Shown here: one piece after another, positions 43,269 to 52,596 of the stretch
Layout of the letters: every line of letters starts with the position of its first letter
How positions within the stretch are numbered: position 1 is the stretch's first letter
From: Lasiosphaeris hirsuta
Lineage: Eukaryota; Ascomycota; Sordariomycetes; Sordariales; Lasiosphaeriaceae
Assembly: GCA_030549175.1 (NCBI GenBank)
Contig: JAUKUA010000003.1
Location: 186,001 to 250,000, forward strand
Reading direction: 5' to 3'
Length of the DNA stretch: 64,000 nt
Notes under the pieces: generated by a model
Databases searched by the model: none
Seen by the model: only the letters and a program-made list of their open reading frames with translations
What the model was told of the DNA's origin: nothing
Translations under genes and position numbers: made by a program

Positions 43269-43385
43269 CTTTGGGCCCGGAATCGAACCGGGTGGTTTTG
43301 ATCCTATGCCATAGGCTCTATGCCCTAGGTAAGAGTACTCCTCAAGCGGCGGATCGGTGCACTCTACTAACTGAGCTACCCAAAG
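43269..43385 (-). tRNA. tRNA-like gene, probably with intron; isotype unresolved
   Basis: The minus strand begins CTTTGGG and ends CCCAAAG, a perfect 7-bp acceptor stem. A-box-like text (TAGCTCAGTTAGTAGAG) follows the 5' stem. The B box is GGTTCGATTCC, within a 5-bp T stem (CCCGG/CCGGG). The 117-nt span is too long for a plain tRNA. GATCC and GGATC could pair around the interior, and a CATAG-AGC-CTATG hairpin lies in the insert. I cannot place the anticodon with confidence; an intron or a degenerate copy are both possible. A T-run lies downstream on the minus strand. Confidence 0.6.
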
Positions 43386-43664
43386 TTGAAAAGTGGTGCT
43401 CTAAATTTGGGTCATATAGGTGTGTGGGCAGAGGGGCGCGTCCTCTGAGGCTTGATTCTGCCAATGACGGACGGGTGGTCTATCGAGTAGACTTTTATCC
43501 CTAGGTACCTCACATCTCACATGGGGGTGCCTGAGGTAGAGAAGATACCAAAATCCAAAATCGCAATCCAACGTAGGACCCAACGGCCCATCCGCCCCCT
43601 CCTGAACCCTTCTCAACCTCATACCCCCAAACGCCGCACACATCCCCCCCCCCAACGATGTCCA

Positions 43665-44395
43665 TCAATCCCACGCCCCCTCCCTCCCGGCCCCATCTGA
43701 CACCACACCACCCTGAAGCTCCAACTCCAAAGCAAAGCGAATCCCCATAGCAAACATCCAAACCCTCGGGTCCACCACAACCCCAGCCTCTCCCAGCTGA
43801 TTCAACGTCGCCTCCAACTCCACCAACGGCACCCTAACCTCCTCCGTAAACTCCCCCTTGTCCAACCTCTGCCTCCCGGCCTCGTCGCCCACCTTCTCCC
43901 TCGCTTTTACAAAGACCGCACTCAGCCGCGCCGCAATAGGCACCGGATCAGAGGTAAGCAGCGGGCTGCCCGCGACGGCAGCACCCGTCATGGTCGTCTC
44001 CTCCTCAAGCTCACGCACAGCAGCCTGCGCCGGAGTCTCCGCCACACCCCCCTCCCGCGGCCGCCGGCTGATGAACCCGGCGGGGAACTCGACCGTGTCG
44101 GCCTCGTACTGGGGGCGGAACTGGCGGACGAGCACGGTGCACCAGCGGCCGCCGGGGTCGCGGTAGAGATTGGGGATGAGGGTGCCAACGGGGCCGAGGG
44201 GGTGGTGGCGTGGTGGCGAAGGAAGATGTAGTCGCGCTCGCGGGGGGTTTTGGTCTCGTCGCGCGGGTCGACGTAGGTGACGGTGCCCAGGCCTTGGTAT
44301 TTGCTGCAGGCGATCACTTTCTTGTCGAGGATGTAGGGCGAGGTCGACACCGGCAGGTCCGGCAGGGGCAGGGGTAGGGGTTCCGAGGCAGCCAT
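43665..44395 (-). pseudogene. Nudix hydrolase (ADP-ribose pyrophosphatase-like), frameshifted
   Basis: ATG 44395 starts MAASEPLPLPLPDLPVSTSP, then ILDKKVIACSKYQGLGTVTY and DETKTPRERDYIFLRH. Near 44205-44220, in a GCCACCACCCCC tract, the reading moves to a second frame. That frame encodes VGTLIPNLYRDPGGRW, LVRQFRPQYEADTVEFPAGF and the Nudix box ETPAQAAVRELEEETTM. The box keeps E-x7-REUxEE but has T where the family has G. The C-terminus (VDPRVWMFAMGIRFALELEL) is normal. Members hydrolyse ADP-ribose or related nucleoside diphosphates in the cytosol. No intron fits at the shift, so it is a real frameshift or a sequencing error in the CACC repeat. Confidence 0.75.
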
Positions 44396-44764
44396 TCCGG
44401 CGGTGCAGCGGGTCGTGGCGCGTTGCAGTAAAATGAATCAAGATGAAGGCTTATCAGCGATGTCGGCCGTTCCGTTGGGCCGTTCGATACTGCCCGTCGC
44501 ACGAGATGCCAGTGGCCAATAGAGTGAGGCAAATTTTTTTTAAAAAAAATTGGGTTAACGAGCCACAACCAATGTAATTGTGTAGGGAGCAAAAGTGGTG
44601 GTATTGCGGCCTATGTGTGTTTAGAAAGTCCAAGCAATCCAGGAAAAAAGGTAGGGAGTTGTCTGTATAAATAAGGTAGGGGGGTGCTGCGGAATGGGTT
44701 GCCTCTGGAGTCCGGCCTAGGGCGCGGTCTTGTTGGCCTCTCACTCAGGCACCCGCAACAGCCA

Positions 44765-44850
44765 GTTTACCACCCTAAAATCGACACTATGGATTTCCCT
44801 TTCCTTCTTCGGAACTGAGCGGTTGCCGCCTTGGCCTGAGCCAAACTGAG
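44765..44850 (+). repeat. Dispersed repeat copy A' (matches 14513-14590)
   Basis: TACCACCCTAAAATCGACAC, then ATTTCCC and TTCGGAACTGAGC and GCCGCCTTGGCCTGAG parallel the copy near 14513. This copy has C where the other has T at several places, and is followed by a tandem GAGCC(A)AACTGAGCCAGACTGAG. No coding content. Confidence 0.65.
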
Positions 44851-45047
44851 CCAGACTGAGCGAGGGGGTCACAGTTCTGGGCTGCCTCGGCTAGAGTTGC
44901 CACGGGTTTAAAATGGCGGTGGAGTTACGGGGACCCAGGTTTGGGACCTCTACCACCACCACCTAGCCGCGCTTTCCTTCACTCCAACTCCAGGAGAAGA
45001 AAAAGCCTGCAATTTTAATGCATTAATAAATTATATATATATATTGC

Positions 45048-46004
45048 TGTTGAAATACGTGCCCTGACCAGCCTGTAGTACAGCACTGGCACAGGAGGTT
45101 ACAGTGGTCTACAACCTAGCCACGTAGCGGAAGCAGGTGAAGGATAGGATGGCAGGGCCTAGTATGATACCAAAGGAAGCAAGAGAATCAGTGGGTTAGT
45201 AACCCACAAGAGGATTCACACAGAGGGGCTATGCCCTGTAAGATAGAGGTTCACAGTGGACTTTGCACTGAACAAGAGGCTCTATTATGTGATGCTTGCT
45301 TAAAGAAGAGTGCTATCTACAGTGATGAAAGGTATCAGAATATAACACCTTAAAGCTAATTGTTGCAAAACTGTTGTTATTCTTATTGTTGTTGTTGTTG
45401 TTGTTGTTGGAAGAACTGTAAAAGAAAGCTCTGATCCTGAAAGTGGCCTGGTACTAAGCCGGAAACCTCCGCAAAGTGGTGCCAGGGTCCCTGTATAAGC
45501 TAACAAGAGGAGAGGATCTTATAATACAGGTATAGGTCTCCTAAAGCCTTCGGTGGGTGCCGTGGGCCCTGAAGGGCCTATGTAATAGCTAAACTACAGA
45601 AGGAAAAGTGCCCTGAAGGGGCTTGTGTTCTAGAGGGTTCGGTAGAGACGAGGCCCTCTGGAATCTTCGCGATACTCTTGGTGTTGAACCAAGCCGCAAG
45701 GGCCCCGTGGGGCCATGTGGAGCAGTATCCGACTCCCCGGGTGCCCTGCGCACAGGGCACCTAGAGAGGTGGTTGCCGGCAGGTGCAGTGACTATAGGGG
45801 GTATGGGGACTATATCTCAACAATATATAAGTACTCTGTGGTTCTGGTGGTTGCTCTACGTAGAGTACCACGCTCTGTACAGAGCTTCCTACTCTATGCA
45901 GAGCACCGTTTCTTAGCACAGAGCACTACGCTATTGGTGCTTCCCTTCTAGTGCCTTTTCGTCACGCGCCACCCCACGTGATGACCCCTCCTCGGATTGT
46001 GACA
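45048..46004 (-). repeat. LTR-like repeat block
   Basis: On the minus strand the block starts TGTCACAATCCGAGG (46004 downward) and could end CAACA at 45048, giving LTR-type TGT...ACA ends. An internal segment (about 45690-45830) is repeated inversely at 51826-51978. It contains short palindromic runs (GGGTGCCCTGCGCACAGGGC) and a (GTT)n/(TTG)n microsatellite near 45384-45410. I found no target-site duplication and no adjacent retroelement genes, so a solo or partial LTR is the best reading. The 45048 boundary is weak. Confidence 0.5.
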
Positions 46005-46018
46005 ATGTGATTAATGCT

Positions 46019-46385
46019 GAAGGGTAGCTTAAATTCTGGAAAGCGGGCAAGTTAAGGCTCAAATTTGGGACCGCGGTTGGAAACTGCTAAGAGGCGACAG
46101 TGCATAAATGGCCCGAATGCTAGACCACGGTCCCGAATTTTTGGCCCAGGATATACTAGTATATGCCCTGGGATGGTATAAAATACCCCAACTCGGAATT
46201 TGGGATGGTACATGATATCCTAGCTCGGAATTTGGGATAGTACATAGTACCCCAGCTCGAAATTTGGGACAGCACCAATGGGATATCCCACAGTATACCA
46301 GTACATGATGGGCATGTCTTGGAAAATACCAGTACATGCCCTGGGATAGTACGCAATATGTGGAAAAATGAGGGCATTTAAATTT
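46019..46385 (+). repeat. Dispersed repeat copy B' (matches 23580-23895)
   Basis: Starts GAAGGGTAGCTTAAATTCT like the copy at 23580. It contains at least three internal sub-repeats of CCC(C)AGCTCGGAATTTGGGA(T)GGTAC, then ACATGATGGGCATGTCTTGG and TGCCCTGGGATAGTACGCAA. It is less AT-rich than the other copy. Confidence 0.75.
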
Positions 46386-46875
46386 CCCACCTCGGAAATA
46401 TGATCGGTGAAGTTATCAAACCTTTCGACAAGTCTGCATCTACCCTGTAGCTTGATGGGATATGAGCATTTCAGGGTGCTGACCGCTCTCGGCAGGTGTG
46501 GCTTAGCCCCAATTTTTGCGTTGGTCCCTGCGGACACGTCAAATATTAGCCCACGTTCGTTTTAGTCGACAACTGCCTTAGTTTTATGCTATGGAGTGCT
46601 TCGAATGGAGATCCAGAACTTAGCCCCCAGCAACATCAAATCTGGGAGCAGTGCTCGACAATTCGGCCTGCGCCATTACTACATCCAAAACGGACTGTGC
46701 CTGAAACTGAGCCCATCAAGCCAGAGGGGGGATTTAATAGGTATTCCCGTCATCCGTGGATCTTAGTGGGACCAAAATGACCGGGTGGGAGGGGAGGCTA
46801 CAAAATGTTTCACGGCGCATGGAATAATGAAGGCGCAATATTTTATTTCCAGCCGACAGCCAGCCCCCACCCCAT
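46386..46875. other. No gene seen
   Basis: Intergenic text with no domain content. Confidence 0.4.
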
Positions 46876-47290
46876 CAGACAGATCCAAAAACCCTCTGCC
46901 CATCTGGCCAGACCATCCACACAGACAAAGCTCCTGGCTCCGTTACATCTTGGCCGCCGCCATGATCGGCCCATCGCCGGGTGCCTGCCTGCAGCATGAC
47001 CACGGCCTCGTAGCCTCCGTGCACCAGCGCGGGCAGCGGCAGCGTCACGTCGCCGCCGGTCCACTCACCCACCTTGACCACCTCCTGGACGAGGTTGATG
47101 TGCTCCATCTTGACGACTTTGTTGGCGCCCTTCTTCACCTTGACCGTCTGCGGCGCCGGGTCGTACAGTTGGCGGGTCCGTTGGCGGTGCCGTTGGCGAC
47201 GACCATGGGGGTGCTACCGTTGCGCCAGCAGCCCGGCCGGTGGTTGATGCTGCACTGACGTCTTGTCGGGCTTGTTGGACGGAGCGAGGA
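46876..47290 (-). pseudogene. Degenerate hypothetical gene
   Basis: The minus-strand text QCSINHRPGCWRNGSTPMVV, then ANGTANGPAN is coding-like. One base must be skipped to continue with YDPAPQTVKVKKGANKVVKM, then LVQEVVKVGEWTGGDVTLPL and LVHGGYEAVVMLQ. A second shift near 46990 would give a short natural end. Putative N-glycosylation sites (NGS, NGT, NCT) suggest a secreted protein, but no signal peptide is found. The family is not recognised. Confidence 0.35.
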
Positions 47291-47643
47291 AGCTTGACTC
47301 GTGAGTGGAGTCTTGGGTGGATCAGCTCGAGCCCTTTCCGCCGAGATTAATCCACCAACCATGGCAGGTCCAATAGACGGGTTTTGAGACTCGAAGCAGG
47401 CACGTCAATTGAGACTCCACGTAGTCGCATGGATCGGTGCTTAGATTATCTACCGCTATCGGCACTGCGATTCTCGTGCAGTGAGGGCTGAGATGCATAG
47501 TAAGATATATATGGATGGGAATACTGAATTGTTCGACGAGTCGCCCAAAATGACCAGTTGTCGGGCACTCCTTGCTACTGATTTCCAAAGTCAAGCGCCG
47601 TCCGTCATCGTTCCATCACACCTCGCGCCGCCCATGGTCGGGC

Positions 47644-48173
47644 CTAAAAGCAGCAGTCTGGACACGCCAGACAACACTCGCACGTCTCTCCACACAGCCA
47701 ACAACAGCACATGGCAGCGACGCTGGGTGGGGTCAGCCACGGTCGGGCTCTCACCACGGTGTCACGTACCAGGAGTAGAGGCAGCCGTAGCTCTTTTCGT
47801 CTTTTTGCGGGGGCGCGGGTCCCTGGTAGTTCATCTTTGGCAAACAGTCAGACGAACGGAAGCACCTCCACAGATCGACAGACTCACCGTGCCCGGTGGG
47901 TAGTGGCCGTGGCTGTTTTTGTCTTTTTGCGGGGGCGCGGGTCCATGGTAGTCCATCTTTGGCAAACGGTCAGACGAACGGGAAGCAGCACCACAGATCG
48001 ACGGACTCACCATGCCCGGTGGGTGATAGCCGCCGCCCTGTGGAGGGTAACACTGGGGCGCATATCCAGGCTGGGGGGGAGGATAATAGCTGCTGCGTGA
48101 CACAGTGTCAGAAGGAACAGGATTCACGACGGCATCGCACTCACCCCTGCGGCGCATACTGTTGGGCCGACAT
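47644..48173 (-). CDS. CYSTM-like small Cys-rich tail protein, 107 aa, five exons
   Basis: The minus-strand exons are 48173-48145, 48092-48011, 47956-47888, 47834-47770 and 47722-47644. The introns are 52, 54, 53 and 47 nt, with GTGAGT or GTACGT donors. All junctions keep frame. The protein begins MSAQQYAPQGSYYPPPQPGY and has a Pro/Gly/Tyr/Gln-rich N-half. Two related PPQKD modules (DYHGPAPPQKDKNSHGHYPP and NYQGPAPPQKDEKSYGCLYS) follow, then VAAMCCCWLCGETCECCLAC with PDCCF at the end. This PQG-rich head plus terminal Cys-rich hydrophobic tail is the layout of eukaryotic CYSTM-type stress-related, tail-anchored proteins. Membrane peripheral localisation is inferred. Exon 3 looks like a duplicate of exon 4 (see repeat entry). 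Confidence 0.75.
47770..48013 (-). repeat. Tandem duplication of an exon plus its upstream intron
   Basis: The unit intron(GTGAGTC-GTCGATCTGTGG...GTTTGCCAAAG)+exon(ATG-A/GAC-TACCA) occurs twice, offset by 122 nt: introns 47957-48010 and 47835-47887, exons 47956-47888 and 47834-47770. The introns differ at only a few bases. Both exons are bounded so that translation stays in frame. Confidence 0.8.
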
Positions 48174-48770
48174 GTTGACCTTGGGTACCAAGAGCCGGAT
48201 GGGGGGTGGACGTTGGTTTCAATGGGATGCGGCGGCGTGGGTGCTTTTAAGGCCAGTCTTCCTCGCCGGCTGGCGGCCTCCGGGCCTGACTTGTGCCGAT
48301 TCCGGGTGTCGTCCAAGATATTTGTGCTGCGCCATGCTGCGGCCACGTCAATGACAGGAGCTTGGCTGGGATGCAAGATCCTGTGTATCGCGACACGCGG
48401 CGGGGCAAGATTGGCACTTGATCCGGAAAAAAAGGCGAGAAATGGCTAAGAAGATCAAAAGTGGTGGTTCGGTTTTGTATAGTTGCCCAACCGATCCCGG
48501 CGACCCTCGCAGAGACGATCCTCCCAGACCGTTCAGCCAATCACCACGCCGGCCGGACCGGTATTTGGCGGGAATATCGAGCGATCGCCATCAGACAATG
48601 CGCGGCATGGCGCGGATGGAACCCGTACTCAACAGCTGCTGAGGCTTCTGCTGTGCAACCTTGAATGTCAACGGCTTGATGCTGCAGAAGCTTAGAGCCA
48701 AGGGAGCGATGGAGCTTTCAGCGGTTGCCGACCCAAAATGTAGAATTGGCTGTAAAGTCTCCGCTTCGTT
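48174..48770. other. Intergenic between divergent genes
   Basis: Upstream region shared by the minus-strand CYSTM-like gene and the plus-strand membrane gene; no gene or clear TATA element seen. Confidence 0.4.
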
Positions 48771-50718
48771 ATGTGTTATGTGGCAGGAGCCTCGGAAGTA
48801 GTATATTCCAAGGTGGAAGAATGCCTCTTCCAAAAGCACATCTTTCGTCACCAAATTCTGTGGTGTTCTGCCTACGTCGTGGCCTTTTCTGCTCTCCTCT
48901 ATATCATCATCAACATATTCGAGGGCCTGGGAAATCTGACCAGCTGGGAGAAGCGAGCGTTCAATACGCTGGCTATCCTTTGCTCGTCACTCATCAGCTT
49001 GTCGCTTGGTTCGCTCATGGAGGTGCTGGGCAACATGGCAAGGTGGCCGTTGTTGGCCATGCAAAGCCAAGATAACAACCCTGCAGACGTGAGTGAATCG
49101 GCTTTTGCGTGCCAAGAACCACAATGCTAAACTTGCAGGTTGATGTGATCCTGGGAATGGCTCGGCCAACCGGCGCACTATCCCTGGTTTGGCAGCGCAC
49201 ACGACGCCGCAAGAAGCCCGCGACCACTCTGATAGCTGCTCTCTACTTGGTTTTCAACGTCGTGCTGCGACTTAGCGTTGCCTTTGTCGGTCTGACATAC
49301 AACCTCAACGAGCGGCCCGAGATCGAGTATCCGGTGAAAATGGCAGACTGGAGCTTTGCCCTTCCTCCTAACGAGCCCGATCAAGAAGAGGGCATGTGGT
49401 GGTCTGATGTGAGACCAATTCTAAGTCTGTAACCCTTTGCTGTTTAGGCTCCTAGCTCACATTCTTGAACAGACACCATGGATGAGTGGGCCTCCGCTGG
49501 GCTCTTCCTGTTTCCTACTCGCTTCAACATGACGAACAACGCAACTCGCGCTCTAACCGAGTTAAAGGTTCCGAGACTAAACCGGAAGGTGGAAGAAAAG
49601 AGCGTCACATACTCATACCGTCTCAAAGAACACATTGGGCCCCAGACAAGCCACTCAAAGACTTTCTCGGTCCACAGCACGTCTCGCTGTACTGGGGGTT
49701 TCCACGACCCCGAGAACGTCAATCGCACCTATGGAAGCACTCGTGAGACAGCCCAGTTCCATGTCGGGAAGAAAGACCCAACTGATTGCTTCAACGGTAG
49801 AGAACTACACAGAAATGTTATCCGAGATTTCCGACTTCATCAACAAGACTTCACAAAGCCCTTCGATGGATCCAATATGGGCTACATCTGTGAACAAGTC
49901 ATCCGAATACCACCTCAACAATCCTTCGCCATGAATTTCCTCAGGTCAGCACTTTCCTTCTCTTATCTTTGCAATAAATTGATTGTTGGCACCCTCAAAG
50001 TTCTTTGCCGGTTCAGAAAAGTCGAATACACCCGGTGGTACAGTGACCCGGACCCGGAGTTTCCGGAGGTTCTGGACGAGATCAACGAGGGGAAAATTCT
50101 GGCCTACGACCCTTTGTATCAGTGATATCACAGAGTCCTTCGTCTACTACGAATACGAAACCTGCTTGCGTAGCGGCAGCAGCGAGGAAGCAGCGGGAGT
50201 CCCAGACCAAGGAGCCAGACCTTTTACCTTGCCTTCGATCCCTTCCCAATACTCAGCATACTTTAGGCAAATGCTCCTGTTCCTTGGTGGCCCACGTCAC
50301 TTCCCATCTACCCATTCTTGCTATCATGGCCGCTGAGATGACGCTCCCGCAGGTCTCACTGGATTCTCAGGCGTTAACCAGGGAGTATACCAACATCTTT
50401 CTTAATCTTAATTGGGTCAGAGCTGCGGCTACGCTTGCCGCCATTCTTGTTGCTTAAGCTGAAGCTGTTGTTGTGACCATGTGGTTCTGTCGGCGAGTCT
50501 TAGTTCGCGATGACAGCCACTTTTTGTCCCTCGCCAAGTTATTATCCACAGCGGTTGGCGAGATGGAGGGCAGAAGTATCGATACATCTGAGGAATTGGC
50601 TCGTGGTGCTGAAGCAATGCGACTGGTTTATGGAACTCCGGAGGTAGTGGACAGGGTCCGTGAGGTTGATCTGGCGGCTGATCTCGATTCTGACTTCCCA
50701 GATGGGGAGTATAAATAA
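48771..50718 (+). pseudogene. Multi-pass fungal membrane protein, broken
   Basis: Exon 1 (48771-49088) encodes a membrane helix (AYVVAFSALLYIIINIFEGL) and a second hydrophobic stretch (LAILCSSLISLSLGSLMEVL). A 50-nt intron (GTGAGT, GCTAAA branch, GCAG) leads to exon 2 (49139-49408) with ARPTGALSLVWQRTRRRKKP and another helix (IAALYLVFNVVLRLSVAFVG). After a 64-nt intron, exon 3 at 49473 soon meets TGA in phase. The remaining text needs frame changes to reach YSYRLKEHIGPQTSHSKTFS, then EYHLNNPSP, and finally QALTREYTNIFLNLNWVRAA. TAA at 50455-50457 then interrupts a last helix before RDDSHFLSLAKLL. The TAA is one C->T from glutamine. This family of large fungal membrane proteins has no known function. 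Confidence 0.65.
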
Positions 50719-51015
50719 GCGTGCCGCTACTTATTTCATGTCGAATACTACATCTATCATAGCACGCCCGTTAGGAATCATTCAACATTTAGCCGAGTGA
50801 GTTTATGCCCACATAGAATGACTACCCTTAGTTCTAAAGTCCCAAGCTGCGGACTCCTCCGACCCAGTCCACGTTATTAAGAGGGTGAAATTTGCCGTCC
50901 TAGGAAGCCCACTCCTCGTCAAATTTTACCACTTGTTATTTCCCTTGATAAGCCTTTTTATCTCCACTTTAATTACTCCGTTTCTCTATTCTTTACCGCC
51001 TCCGCAAAACTAAAT

Positions 51016-51504
51016 ATGGTTAAGAAATTGTCTGTATGGATACCTTATTCCGAAGAAGACGTGTTAGTCCAACGCTTAATGAAGCGGACAGGAAACGGAG
51101 GCCTTAAAAGAAACTTCACGTACGACCGACTCAGCCCTCCTCTTAGCGGCATCCCTCGAAGTGGTGGCCGAGAAACCCGCGCAGTAGCTTGTCGACAATC
51201 ATCGTCATGCTTTCTGGTGCAGGGACAGCAGGAGCCACAGCAGACGCCAGGACAGTTAGGGCACGGTGACGGCATCATCACCTCTGCAGAGCATTACATT
51301 AAGACTAGGACGGATGTCAAGGATGCATGGCTTCCCACTCACAATTGGCGACAGGCCCTGATTAAGATGGGCATCAACAGCGACTTGGCCGATGCTATTC
51401 TCGACAGCAACTTTGACAAGATTCGCAAGTCAAAGTCAAAGTCTGCCTGGGGGCAAGAGGGCAGACGCTACCCCGAGCAGCATCCGCCAGCAGTCCCCCA
51501 TTAA
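51016..51504 (+). CDS. Hypothetical protein, 162 aa
   Basis: ATG 51016 opens MVKKLSVWIPYSEEDVLVQR. A later helical stretch (KDAWLPTHNWRQALIKMGIN, ILDSNFDKIRKSKSKSAW) looks protein-like. The middle is low-complexity (QQEPQQTPGQ) and may hide an intron. No family is recognised; it sits in repeat-rich DNA and could be part of an element. Confidence 0.35.
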   Translation: MVKKLSVWIPYSEEDVLVQRLMKRTGNGGLKRNFTYDRLSPPLSGIPRSGGRETRAVACRQSSSCFLVQGQQEPQQTPGQLGHGDGIITSAEHYIKTRTDVKDAWLPTHNWRQALIKMGINSDLADAILDSNFDKIRKSKSKSAWGQEGRRYPEQHPPAVPH

Positions 51505-51825
51505 GGGTAGACTACCATTATTTTTAGAGCGTCTAGTGCTGGGGACCGTGACATTGTCAACGTAGTTGTACACTCTCTCCCTGTCGTAGACCTCGGCTAC
51601 GTAGAGCGATAAGGGGACTGGGAATAGAGGTGAGTATTGGGGGAGGTAGTGAAAGGACCTCTCCTGCCAGTTGAGCCTTATACGTCCCGTTAAGAACAGC
51701 CGTTTCCTGTACCTTCCTAAGACTTACTTATATTGCAATTTGTAAAGTCCCGGCGCAAGTAATCTGTTAAAAAAATCCTATTCTCTATAACACAGTCTAC
51801 ATATTAAAGCAGTTTATTAATTGTG

Positions 51826-51978
51826 TTGAGATATGGTCCCCATACCCCCTATAATCACTACACCTGCAGGTACTGTAGTGTAGTGATTCCAGTGCCATGC
51901 AGGTAACCACCTCTCTAGGTGCCCTGTGCGTAGGGCACCCGGGGAGTCGGATACTGCCCCACATGGCCCCACGGTTTA
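51826..51978 (+). repeat. Partial copy of the 45.7-kb LTR-like segment, inverted
   Basis: Text running TTGAGATATGGTCCCCATAC, then CACCTCTCTAGGTGCCCTGT and CCCGGGGAGTCGGATACTGC, CACATGGCCCCACGG is the reverse complement of about 45690-45830. This copy carries an extra short duplication (TGTAGTGTAGTGATT) and a few transitions. Confidence 0.8.
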
Positions 51979-52449
51979 ATTTATCTAACCAGCCTCCCTT
52001 ACAGATACATTAAGAGCCCGCTTATCACATCGTCTGCTGGGTACCTGGATACCTCAGGTAGTAAGCCATGTATCCTAGAACCTTATATTAATAACAATCC
52101 TGGTGAACTTCTGTTCAAATTCCGAGGTAGTCGAGGAGAGATACAAGATATTGTAGAGGAAATCTGGAAAAGAAACCGAAGAAAATGTCGAATCTGGCAA
52201 CCTTGAATATAGGGCGCCACAGGATATTTACCTACCTTGTTCGACAATAAATGCAAAGCGCGGCGGCACAAGGTAGCTGAACGCCTACCCACAGTATAAC
52301 TACCGAGGGCCTTACTAAGGCCCTGAATCCTCAACCCCACCAAAGGTTCCTACAGCAAATAGGGGTTACAGAGCCAACCGGGCCAAAAGGGAAAATTTGG
52401 CCGAAGCCTCCCAGGGGGCGCCCTGAAAGACTTCAGCCAAAAGTGCTCC

Positions 52450-52493
52450 TGGAAGGAATCGAACCTCAGCTCCTCAACAGCTCAGAGGTTTAA
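52450..52493 (-). pseudogene. tRNA-like 3' fragment flanking the pogo element
   Basis: On the minus strand the sequence contains GAGGTTCGATTCCTTCC-type T-arm text followed by AGGAGCA, as in the 3' half of a tRNA. The matching 5'-type text (CTGTGGTATAATGGTA, an A box) lies on the other side of the element at about 54382-54358. The two halves would join at the TA target site. Acceptor pairing is imperfect, so this is a tRNA remnant or tRNA-like sequence. Confidence 0.45.
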
Positions 52494-52495
52494 TA

Positions 52496-52564
52496 AGTTA
52501 GGTGGGGGGGTAGCTGAACGGCACTGATCTAGAACATTCTGTATAAGCCGGGGCCACAACCAAC
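52496..52564 (+). repeat. Left terminal inverted repeat of the pogo/Fot1 element
   Basis: Starts AGTTAGGTGGGGGGGTAGC and ends CCACAACCAAC; pairs with 54289-54357. Confidence 0.85.
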
Positions 52565-52596
52565 ACCCCAAACAAAAGACGGCAAATCCTTCTATT

